Assembly (NCBI RefSeq): GCF_900460215.1
Contig: NZ_UHIA01000004.1
Location: 442,001 to 506,000, forward strand
Direction: 5' to 3'
DNA length: 64,000 bases
Source of the DNA: Suttonella indologenes
Lineage (GTDB): Bacteria > Pseudomonadota > Gammaproteobacteria > Cardiobacteriales > Cardiobacteriaceae
Below are positions 24,878 to 31,811 of this stretch, piece by piece. Below the pieces are notes generated by a model that saw only the letters and a list, made by a program, of their open reading frames with translations, was not told where the DNA came from and ran no database searches. Within the stretch, counting starts at the first letter, position 1; the number at the start of each line of letters is the position of its first letter. The translations under genes were made by a program, and so were the position numbers.

Positions 24878-25120
24878 TCAATTCCAACGCTTAAATGCCA
24901 ACCAGTGAAAACTGGCTGTTATAATAAAACTTGCTATAATAATGGCTAAAAAAACTGAGAGTTTGAATTTATTTACTGCAATAAAAAAGAATAAAGATGT
25001 AAAAATTCCTACTAGAAAAACTATTGTCATTTTCTTTTTGAAGGCGACAGGCGTAACGCCAATCTTAGAACATAGCAATAACAGAAATGCAGTGGCTAAA
25101 TATATAAAACCATTATTCAT
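24878..25120 (-). CDS. Small membrane protein, type A of pair 1 (80 aa)
   Basis: An 80-residue, three-segment membrane protein (about 5-17, 30-47, 54-71) with a basic loop AFKKKM and end WLAFKRWN. It is the first small gene after precursor 1. Its size, topology and place correspond to the 91-residue protein after precursor 2. Immunity-like role is inferred from position only. Confidence 0.65.
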   Translation of the reverse strand: MNNGFIYLATAFLLLLCSKIGVTPVAFKKKMTIVFLVGIFTSLFFFIAVNKFKLSVFLAIIIASFIITASFHWLAFKRWN

Positions 25121-25162
25121 ATTTTCTATAATTTACGAATGATGTTATTATCTTTATCTGTA

Positions 25163-25194
25163 GAGAATATCAAGGGTTACACCTTGATATTCTC
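25163..25194 (-). terminator. Long hairpin directly after the first precursor gene
   Basis: A 13-pair perfect stem (GAGAATATCAAGG with CCTTGATATTCTC, six-base loop) lies 12 bases after the precursor stop. The minus-strand downstream bases are TACAGATAAAG, not a T-tract, so it more likely stabilises the precursor mRNA 3' end than terminates. Confidence 0.65.
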
Positions 25195-25205
25195 TCTCCT
25201 ATATG

Positions 25206-25757
25206 TTAATTGTTGGAATTTTCGTATGGAAAAGTTGCTCCTAATATTACTATATCTGTTTTATAAGCATGATATCTTACTAAAGCCTCTATCTTATCTT
25301 TTGGTGTAAGTAAATCATATTTCTCCCTTGCTGTTAAAGTTTGCCATGTTTTTAGGTTCGCTGAAGCGCCAGGCAAAAATGCTCTCGCACCTAATATTGC
25401 ACCCAATACTGCGGATTGAGCATTAGAATCCCAGCTGGCAAATTCATCATACTTTAAATAATGCATAATATTATTTAAGGATACATTGTAAGCAGAGCCA
25501 ATTAACATTCCATTTCCTAAAGTCCCCCAAGCAAATGCGCCTTCGGTTTCATTCATTTCCTCTGGGCTAAGTGCAGCGAGTGCGAATTGATTGTCGAATA
25601 TTGCCTCGGCAATAGCATCTGTGTGCGATGTTTGCTTAATGGCTGAGAGCGCAGCATTAAACGCTTGCGCATCTCCTACCTGGCTAAAAGTTTGAGCATC
25701 TGCATAGCTTGCACTGGCAAAAGTGGCTATGGCGGCGGTAAGCATGAGTTTTTTCAT
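25206..25757 (-). CDS. Secreted bacteriocin-like precursor 1 (183 aa) with double-glycine-type leader
   Basis: A 183-residue paralogue of the protein at 23364. The signal peptide ends at ASYA19; residues 45-83 are identical in the two proteins, including the leader end LSPEEMNETEGA and the first core residues FAWGTLGNG. After residue 83 they diverge: this core has NVSLNNIMHYLKYDEFASW, AVLGAILGARAFLPGASA and a charged segment near 140-160 (TPKDKIEAL). Both end similarly (YHAYKTDIVILGATFPYENSN). The common frame plus a variable core suggests a family of secreted effectors made from one leader. The ribosome site is AGGAGAAAATC, right before ATG. It follows the barrel gene by 27 bases. Confidence 0.75.
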   Translation of the reverse strand: MKKLMLTAAIATFASASYADAQTFSQVGDAQAFNAALSAIKQTSHTDAIAEAIFDNQFALAALSPEEMNETEGAFAWGTLGNGMLIGSAYNVSLNNIMHYLKYDEFASWDSNAQSAVLGAILGARAFLPGASANLKTWQTLTAREKYDLLTPKDKIEALVRYHAYKTDIVILGATFPYENSNN

Positions 25758-25784
25758 GATTTTCTCCTGTGGTTATGAAGTACA

Positions 25785-26645
25785 TCAAAATCTATGCTGA
25801 AGAGCGAATGTAATATTGCTGCCCTCATTACCTGAGAGATGCCACTGCGCATCAGCAGAGAGTGATGTTTGTGCCGAAACAGCATAGCCGACGCCGATAC
25901 TGGCACGACTATTCGTTTCAAATGCTTGTTTGGTACCGTTAATGCGGTCGCCTTGTTTTCCTATCCATTGCAATTTGGCATTGAAACTGACGCGGTCATT
26001 AGCGGCAAAAGAAACTCCGGGACGGACAAGCCAATAATTACCCAAGCGATAATCGTCATTATGTTTTAGGTGGAAGCGATAACCTGCGTTGAGTGAAAAA
26101 ACAACAGGGTCAATAGCTTTGTAGGCATTGATACCCACGAACCAAGACTTGCCATGGTGGGTTCCTCCGCCAATCTTTTCTAAGGCCGCGGTTTCCACAA
26201 CGCCAATCAACATAGGGTTAGCGCCATCGCGTAACAGTACATGATTTAAGCCCAGCGTGATTTCGGCAAGCTCGCTTTTGTTATCTGAAAGGCTGAGATT
26301 ATTCATTGTGTAACGGTTTTGTTGCCAAAAGGCGCCTAGATTGGTGTAAATTTCCGTGTTTTCACTCAAACCGTATTGAAAGCTGAGATTGCCGTAGAGC
26401 ATATCCGTATTTTGCTCGCCGGTTTGTAGGCGCGTGGGGATTTCAATGAGCGTATTTTGTGGCGTGAGAAAATAATTGCTGCCTTGGGTATAGACATCGG
26501 CATTGCGGTTGTAATAAGTCATCGACAAGCCTAATTTCATGCGGCGCTGCTGCGGCGATACGCCTTCAAGAGAGAGCGGCAATTCGGCTTGGGCGGTGAT
26601 GGTGCAGAGTGCGGCCACCATGGGAAGGCATATTTTTCTTCGCAT
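25785..26645 (-). CDS. Outer-membrane beta-barrel protein of the C39 cluster
   Basis: A 286-residue protein starting MRRKICLPMVAAL with a Sec signal ending TAQA near residue 20. The mature part has alternating beta-strand patterns (RMKLGLSMTYYNRNADVY, LYGNLSFQYGLSENTEIYTNL, VSFNAKLQWIGKQGD) and ends in Phe (ITFALQHRF), the C-terminal signature for BAM insertion. It resembles the transporter-like barrels of the phenol-degradation meta-pathway family in general form. ATG at 26645 is chosen because AGAGGA stands seven bases upstream; a longer reading would add 18 residues before the signal peptide. It is the first gene of the operon and could be the exit pore for the processed peptides (inference). 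Confidence 0.75.
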   Translation of the reverse strand: MRRKICLPMVAALCTITAQAELPLSLEGVSPQQRRMKLGLSMTYYNRNADVYTQGSNYFLTPQNTLIEIPTRLQTGEQNTDMLYGNLSFQYGLSENTEIYTNLGAFWQQNRYTMNNLSLSDNKSELAEITLGLNHVLLRDGANPMLIGVVETAALEKIGGGTHHGKSWFVGINAYKAIDPVVFSLNAGYRFHLKHNDDYRLGNYWLVRPGVSFAANDRVSFNAKLQWIGKQGDRINGTKQAFETNSRASIGVGYAVSAQTSLSADAQWHLSGNEGSNITFALQHRF

Positions 26646-26670
26646 AATTATTCCTCTATATTTTTTCTGC

Positions 26671-26699
26671 ATCGTAATTTTGTCGTTGGTAATTGTCAA
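26671..26699 (-). promoter_or_regulatory. Promoter of the barrel-precursor-C39 operon
   Basis: Minus strand TTGACA (26699-26694), 17-base spacer, TACGAT (26676-26671), 25 bases before the barrel start codon. The perfect -35 and spacing make this the best promoter in the 800-base upstream region. Confidence 0.65.
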
Positions 26700-27467
26700 G
26701 AATGCCGGAAAGATTTTTTAATGCGCGCTCTGCCTAATTATTAGCCAGGGGTATAATTTTCATTATAATCAGATACATTGCTGTGGTGCGTTGTCGCTGG
26801 CGGGGCAGATTTGCCCTATTAAAGATGCGGGGGAAGCGGCGGTTCGTTGTTGGGATTTGCCGCAATGAAGACTTGAAAATGAAAACTTGGCGCAGGTGCG
26901 CGAGAATTGACTGCCTATATCCGCCTAATGCGGAGACTGTTTTGGGTGATGGTGTGGTTTATAAGTTTGTTTTTATAGCCATTCAACCCAAAAATCTATT
27001 TATGCTGAAAACGTCCAGATTTCTGACATTGCTTAATTCTTATGATTTATTTTTAACGCTGCGCTGTGCCGTACTTTCTTTGCGCTGCCAAAGAAAGTAC
27101 GCAAAGCAATCACCAAAGAAGCGCTAGTAAGCAACGTAAAGGCAGCCCCTTGCCTTGTTTTGCTTCGCAAAATCCCCTTGCCAGCTTGCCAAATTAATTT
27201 TTATGGTTCGGCGCGCGTCAAACTCGCTACGCTGCGCTTCGCTCAAACAGTGACGCGCTTGTTCCCGAAAAATCCTGCGCTGTCTGCGGCAAGGCAAAAG
27301 GGGATTTTGAGTGCTCCGTAACTGGTTTTGTGGAAATTTGCAGTTTCGCCGGCTCTGCGTAGCGAGTTTTGCTCAAAACTTTGCTTTCTTTGCTCTTCGT
27401 AGGAAATTCCGTCTTGTTTTAAAGTTTAACGGCTATAGATCTATGCCGATTGGGCGCTGCATTCGGA
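26700..27467. other. Non-coding 0.8-kb region with palindromic repeat
   Basis: No convincing gene is present. It holds a perfect 12-base inverted repeat (GTACTTTCTTTG / CAAAGAAAGTAC, 27071-27100, six-base loop). After it come GC-rich inverted segments around GCGCGTC and GACGCGC (about 27213 and 27252) and repeated GCTTCGC-type words. Such TTTCTTTG palindromic stretches recur in many proteobacterial genomes as intergenic repeats. An open frame at 26783-27127 has no ribosome site or recognisable protein and is rejected. Confidence 0.5.
27071..27100. repeat. 12-bp perfect inverted repeat
   Basis: GTACTTTCTTTG, loop CGCTGC, CAAAGAAAGTAC. The arms are perfect. It is not followed by T's on either strand, so it is not a simple terminator. 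Confidence 0.75.
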
Positions 27468-27495
27468 CAAAATAAAGCCCCTCACGGGGCTTTTG
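27468..27495 (-). terminator. Terminator after gatA
   Basis: AAGCCCC, four-base loop TCAC, GGGGCTT. On the minus strand it is followed by TATTTTG; on the plus strand by TTTTG. It lies just past the gatA stop. Confidence 0.85.
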
Positions 27496-27496
27496 T

Positions 27497-28960
27497 TTAT
27501 GCCGCATAGGCGGCGGGAATTTGGCGGTGATAATCGCTTTCTTGTTGAAAGCGGTGGGCGAGGTTGAGCAGGCGCGCTTCGCTGAAATGCGGTCCGATTA
27601 ATTGACAGCCGACCGGCAGATGTTGAATAAAGCCCGCCGGATGGCTGATTGCCGGTAATCCTGCGAGGTTGATGGCAACGGTGTATAAATCGCCGAGGAA
27701 CATGGCGACCGGATCGTCGGTTTGGCTGCCGATGGCAAAGGCGGGGCTAGGCGTGGTCGGGCCTAGGATGAGGTCGCATTCTGTAAAGGCTGCTGTGAAG
27801 CTGTTTAAGATGGCGCGGCGGGCGCGGCGTGCTTGTTCGTAGTAGGCGTCGTAGTAGCCGGCGGATAGGGCGTAGGTGCCGATGAGAATGCGGCGTTTGA
27901 CTTCTTCGCCGAAGCCTTCGCTGCGGCTGCGGCGGTAGAGGTCTTGCAGATTGTCGGGGTTTTCGCAGCGATGTCCGTAGCGTACGCCGTCATAGCGCGC
28001 CAAATTGGAAGAGGCTTCGGCGGAGGCGATGAGGTAGTAGCTGGCAATGGCGATGTCGGTGTTTTGCAGTTCGATGTCTGTGAGCGTTGCACCGAGGCTT
28101 TCATAGACTTTTGCCGCCGCCATGATGTTGTCCGCCATTTGGCTGTCGAGTCCTTGGAAATAGATGCGCGGTATGCCGATGGTTACGCCGTTGAGCGGTT
28201 GGTTGAGCAGGTTGTCGAATACGCGCAGAGTGTCTTGGCTGGAGGTGGAGTCTTTGGGATCAAAGCTCGCCATGGCGTTTAAGATAAGGGCGCAGTCTTC
28301 CGCGCTGGGGGCGATAGGCCCTGCTTGGTCGAGACTGGAGGCGTAGGCAATCATGCCCCAGCGCGAACAGGTGCCGTAGGTGGGTTTGATGCCGGTAACG
28401 CCGCAGTAGGCGGCAGGTTGGCGGATGGAGCCGCCGGTGTCCGAGCCGGTGCTGTAGGGAACGAGTCTGGCGGCGACGGTGGCTGCCGAACCGCCGGAGG
28501 AGCCGCCCGGCACGGCTTTACTGTCCCAAGGGTTATGTACTACGCCGAAGGCGCTGCGTTCGTTTGAAGAGCCCATGGCGAATTCGTCCATGGAGAGTTT
28601 GCCGGTCATGACAGCGCCTGCTTGTGCGAGGTTTTCGGCTATGGTGGCGCTGTGCGGCGGCACGAAGTTTTCCAGCATTTTGGAGGCGGCGGTGGTGGTG
28701 ATGCCTGCGGTGCAGAATAGGTCTTTATGCGCCATTGGAATGCCGTCTAGGGGCGAGCGGATCTCGCCTTTGGCGCGGCGTGCGTCGCTGGCTTGGGCAT
28801 CGGCGCGCGCTTGTTCGGCGGTGATGCGGATGTAGGCATTAAGCTGCGGATTATGCGCCTCGATGCGTTGCAGATAGTGTTCGGTCAGTTCTAATGATGA
28901 AAGCTGTTTGTTTGCCAATTGGGCGGCAAGTTCGCGAATGCTGCTGTGTAAAATGCTCAT
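27497..28960 (-). CDS. gatA: Asp/Glu-tRNA amidotransferase subunit A
   Basis: A 487-residue amidase-signature enzyme. It liberates ammonia from glutamine for conversion of Glu-tRNA(Gln) or Asp-tRNA(Asn). Motifs: PLDGIPMAHKDLFCTAG (catalytic Lys), AVPGGSSGGSAATVAA (Ser-rich core), YSTGSDTGGSIRQPAAYCG (cis-Ser and nucleophile Ser), and GITGIKPTYG-like segment (GVTGIKPTYGTCSRWG). Full length. It follows gatC by eight bases. The partner gatB is not downstream; a terminator follows immediately. Confidence 0.97.
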   Translation of the reverse strand: MSILHSSIRELAAQLANKQLSSLELTEHYLQRIEAHNPQLNAYIRITAEQARADAQASDARRAKGEIRSPLDGIPMAHKDLFCTAGITTTAASKMLENFVPPHSATIAENLAQAGAVMTGKLSMDEFAMGSSNERSAFGVVHNPWDSKAVPGGSSGGSAATVAARLVPYSTGSDTGGSIRQPAAYCGVTGIKPTYGTCSRWGMIAYASSLDQAGPIAPSAEDCALILNAMASFDPKDSTSSQDTLRVFDNLLNQPLNGVTIGIPRIYFQGLDSQMADNIMAAAKVYESLGATLTDIELQNTDIAIASYYLIASAEASSNLARYDGVRYGHRCENPDNLQDLYRRSRSEGFGEEVKRRILIGTYALSAGYYDAYYEQARRARRAILNSFTAAFTECDLILGPTTPSPAFAIGSQTDDPVAMFLGDLYTVAINLAGLPAISHPAGFIQHLPVGCQLIGPHFSEARLLNLAHRFQQESDYHRQIPAAYAA

Positions 28961-28968
28961 GGCTGTCC

Positions 28969-29259
28969 TTATTCAATGACTTTCGGCACGGTGATGAAGC
29001 CGTCTTCAAATTGCGGCGCGTTGTTCTCGATGGTGGCGAGTAAATCGCGGGCAACGGCTTGGTCGGCACGCAGGCGTTGTTTGGCATCTAAAGGATGGGC
29101 GAGCGGCTCAAGAGCGGAAATCTCGACCTTGTTCAAGGCGTCGAAGAGCGGAAAAATAGCGGCGAGATCGGCTTGCAGGGCTTGTTTTTCTTCGTCGCTG
29201 ATGTGTAATTGTGCCAATTTGGCGGTTTTTTCTATAATTTCAGGTGTTAAGCTATTCAT
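28969..29259 (-). CDS. gatC: Asp/Glu-tRNA amidotransferase subunit C
   Basis: A 96-residue GatC. It wraps around GatA and links it to GatB. Family features are the opening LTPEIIEKTAKLAQLHISDEE, the middle FDALNKVEISALEPLAHPLD and the C-terminal NNAPQFEDGFITVPKVIE. It is the first gene of a two-gene gatCA unit and is divergent from mreB across 120 bases. Confidence 0.95.
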   Translation of the reverse strand: MNSLTPEIIEKTAKLAQLHISDEEKQALQADLAAIFPLFDALNKVEISALEPLAHPLDAKQRLRADQAVARDLLATIENNAPQFEDGFITVPKVIE

Positions 29260-29379
29260 AAGTAAAAGTCTCGGGCGCTTGCTTGCGCAAGATGATGTAA
29301 AAAAACGCTTAAAAAGGTATCATATCCGCTTTGTCTTTGCACGCCCGAGAAGGGCAATCTATTTTTTGAGGCTCAGTCT

Positions 29380-30429
29380 ATGCGGTTTAAGTTTCTTAGC
29401 GGTTTGTTTTCTAGTGATTTATCTATCGATTTGGGAACGGCGAATACTTTGATTTATGTGCGCGGCGAAGGCGTGGTCTTAGATGAGCCTTCGGTGGTGG
29501 CGATTGCCCAAGATCCCCAAGATGGTCGCAAAAAGATTGTCGCCTACGGCACGCAGGCAAAGCAGATGTTGGGACGTACGCCGGATAATTTAAGCACGGT
29601 GCGTCCGATGCAGGACGGCGTGATTGCCGATTTTAAGATTACTTCCATGATGTTGGATCATTTCATTAAGCGCGCGCACGGACGCGGCGGCTTTTTCCGC
29701 CCCAGTCCGCGGATTTTGGTCTGCGTGCCTTCGGGAGCGACGCAGGTGGAAAAACGCGCGATTCATGATGCGGCGGAAGCGGCGGGTGCGCGCGATGTCT
29801 TTTTAATTCAAGAGCCGATGGCGGCAGCCATCGGAGCGGGGATTCCCGTAGATGAGGCTTACGGCTCGATGGTGGTCGATATCGGCGGCGGCACGAGCGA
29901 GGTGGCGGTGATTTCTCTGAACGGCATTGTCTATGCCGCTTCCGTGCGCACGGGCGGCGACCGCTTCGACAGCGCGATTATCGATTATGTGCGGCGCAAT
30001 TTCGGCATTGTGATCGGCGTGCCGACCGCCGAGCGGATTAAGAAAGAAATCGGCTGCGCCTATCCTTCGGCGGAAATCCGCGAATTGGAAGTGAAGGGCA
30101 CGAATCAGCAAGAGGGAGCGCCGCGCAGTTTTACGATTAATTCCAATGAGGTGCTAGAAGCCTTGCAAGAACCGCTAGGCAGCATCGTGCGCGCGGTGAA
30201 ATTGGCTTTGGAACAAACGCCGCCCGAATTGGCGGCGGATGTGGCGGAACGCGGTATCGTGCTGACCGGCGGCGGCGCTTTGCTGCGCGATTTGGATAAA
30301 CTGATTATGGAAGAAACGCGCTTGAATGTGATTGTGGCGGATGATCCTTTGACCTGTGTGGCGCGCGGCGGCGGCAAGGTTTTGGAATTATTGGATCAAC
30401 GCGGTGTCGCTTCTTTCTTGATGACTTAA
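29380..30429 (+). CDS. mreB: Rod-shape determining protein MreB (actin homologue)
   Basis: MreB (349 aa) forms membrane-associated filaments that steer lateral cell-wall synthesis. The N-terminal amphipathic helix (MRFKFLSGLFSSD) precedes the phosphate-1 loop SIDLGTANTLIYV. VVDIGGGTSEVAVI is phosphate-2, and GIVLTGGGALLRDLD the adenosine motif. Full length. It opens the mreBCD-mrdA-mrdB-mltB-rlpA cluster, with mreC starting three bases after its stop. Confidence 0.98.
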   Translation: MRFKFLSGLFSSDLSIDLGTANTLIYVRGEGVVLDEPSVVAIAQDPQDGRKKIVAYGTQAKQMLGRTPDNLSTVRPMQDGVIADFKITSMMLDHFIKRAHGRGGFFRPSPRILVCVPSGATQVEKRAIHDAAEAAGARDVFLIQEPMAAAIGAGIPVDEAYGSMVVDIGGGTSEVAVISLNGIVYAASVRTGGDRFDSAIIDYVRRNFGIVIGVPTAERIKKEIGCAYPSAEIRELEVKGTNQQEGAPRSFTINSNEVLEALQEPLGSIVRAVKLALEQTPPELAADVAERGIVLTGGGALLRDLDKLIMEETRLNVIVADDPLTCVARGGGKVLELLDQRGVASFLMT

Positions 30430-30432
30430 TTC

Positions 30433-31332
30433 ATGTTCGCCACGCCTCCTGCAGATGACGAACAGCGTTCTGTCCATTGGCTTCCTGCTTGGGCGACGGC
30501 GATAACGCTGAGTCTCTTATTGTTATTATTGAATAAATATAGCCCTTGGCTGGATAAGCCGAAGGCATTACTGCATGACCATGCCTATGCGCCTTTGCAG
30601 CGCATGGTCTATGCGCCTTTGAGCGGCTTGAGCCGACAATGGCAGCAGTGGCAGCAAAAGGAAGATTTGGCGGCGCAGGTGCAGCAATTGCGCGCGCAAA
30701 ATGGCGAGTTGCGAACGCAAATTCAGTTGCTGGGGCATTATCAGGCGGAAAACCGCCGTTTGCGGATGCTGATGGATTCGGTGGGCAGCGTGACGGTGCC
30801 GGTGATGATTGCGGAGATTTTCGACAGCAATATCGAAGGTTATCGCGAAACCATATTGATTAACAAAGGTTTGTCTGACGGTGTCTATCAGCATCAGGCG
30901 GTAATCGATCCTTTCGGCTTGGTCGGACAGGTAACGGAAGTATTTGAGCATCAGGCGCGGGTCATGCTGATTAGCGACGGACGCAGTCGCGTGCCGGTCT
31001 ATGTCGAGCGTACCCAGCAACGCGCTTTGCTCAGCGGCATGGCGGAGCGCAGCGCCTTGACGGTGGAAAATATCCGCTTGGACAGCGATATTCAAATCGG
31101 CGACCGCTTGGTCAGCTCCGGACTCGGCGGCGTCTTTCCGCGTGGTTATCCGGTGGCGGAAGTGGTGGATGTGTCGCGCGATCAGCGTAATTCTTTTTTA
31201 CAGATTGAACTCAAATCCTTAGCGCATCTGTCTTCCATGCTTGAGGTCTTATTGTTGGATCAGCGCGATATTATTCCCGAAGTGATTTTGCCTGTCGGTC
31301 CGCCACGTCCTGCGCAATTAGGGGGGCAATAA
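30433..31332 (+). CDS. mreC: Rod-shape determining protein MreC
   Basis: MreC (299 aa) is a bitopic inner-membrane protein that activates the PBP2-RodA elongation complex. It has one transmembrane helix near residues 22-38 (ITLSLLLLLLNKYSPWL) and a periplasmic coiled coil (about 70-110, EDLAAQVQQLRAQNGELRT). A twin beta-barrel domain follows with LINKGLSDGVYQHQAVI, GLVGQVTEV, and GIGDRLVSSGLGGVFPRGYP-like text. A proline-rich tail follows. Its TAA overlaps the mreD ATG by one base. Confidence 0.96.
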   Translation: MFATPPADDEQRSVHWLPAWATAITLSLLLLLLNKYSPWLDKPKALLHDHAYAPLQRMVYAPLSGLSRQWQQWQQKEDLAAQVQQLRAQNGELRTQIQLLGHYQAENRRLRMLMDSVGSVTVPVMIAEIFDSNIEGYRETILINKGLSDGVYQHQAVIDPFGLVGQVTEVFEHQARVMLISDGRSRVPVYVERTQQRALLSGMAERSALTVENIRLDSDIQIGDRLVSSGLGGVFPRGYPVAEVVDVSRDQRNSFLQIELKSLAHLSSMLEVLLLDQRDIIPEVILPVGPPRPAQLGGQ

Positions 31333-31811
31333 TGCCTGTCTTGCCCTTGCTGTTGTATTTCTTTGTCTGTTGGCTATTGCTGACGGTAGGCGCTTATTTC
31401 CGACCTTGGCTGTTGCTGCCCGATATTACGGTTATGGTCTTGCTGTATTTGTTTTATTATCAGCCGCGCTTGCCGCTGTGGCGGGCTTTTTTGCCGATTA
31501 GCTTTTTATTGGATTTGTCCGCGCAGGTCAGCATCGGTTTTCACGGTGTGTTATACGGCTTGACGGCATTACTGATTTTTCCTTTGCACACCTATTGGCG
31601 CACGGTGTCGGTCTTTGAGCAATTGCTGGGCGTGATTTTTCTAGGGGCGGGATTTATCGTCTTGAAATTCTTGTTGCTTTATATCGTGGAAGGTATTCCG
31701 GCGCCAGCGGGCTGGCTGTGGTGTTTTCTGCTGCAATTAGCGGCTTGGCCGCTGATGCGGATGATCAGCCTGATCTTTATGCAGCATTATGGCGGGCGGG
31801 TGCGGCGGTGA
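31332..31811 (+). CDS. mreD: Rod-shape determining protein MreD
   Basis: MreD (159 aa) is a small multi-pass membrane protein of the elongasome. Four to five hydrophobic helices are visible; LLPDITVMVLLYLFYYQPRLPLWRAFL and LLDLSAQVSIGFHGVLYGLTALL match the family's conserved D-x-x and G-x-H-x-L-x-Y regions. It starts inside the mreC stop and overlaps the mrdA GTG start by four bases (GTGA). Confidence 0.92.
   Translation: MPVLPLLLYFFVCWLLLTVGAYFRPWLLLPDITVMVLLYLFYYQPRLPLWRAFLPISFLLDLSAQVSIGFHGVLYGLTALLIFPLHTYWRTVSVFEQLLGVIFLGAGFIVLKFLLLYIVEGIPAPAGWLWCFLLQLAAWPLMRMISLIFMQHYGGRVRR

Noticed and set aside
26783..27127. Plus-strand frame of 114 codons in the non-coding region before gatA
   Set aside because: Arg/Cys-rich, no ribosome site, and it runs through a palindromic intergenic repeat.
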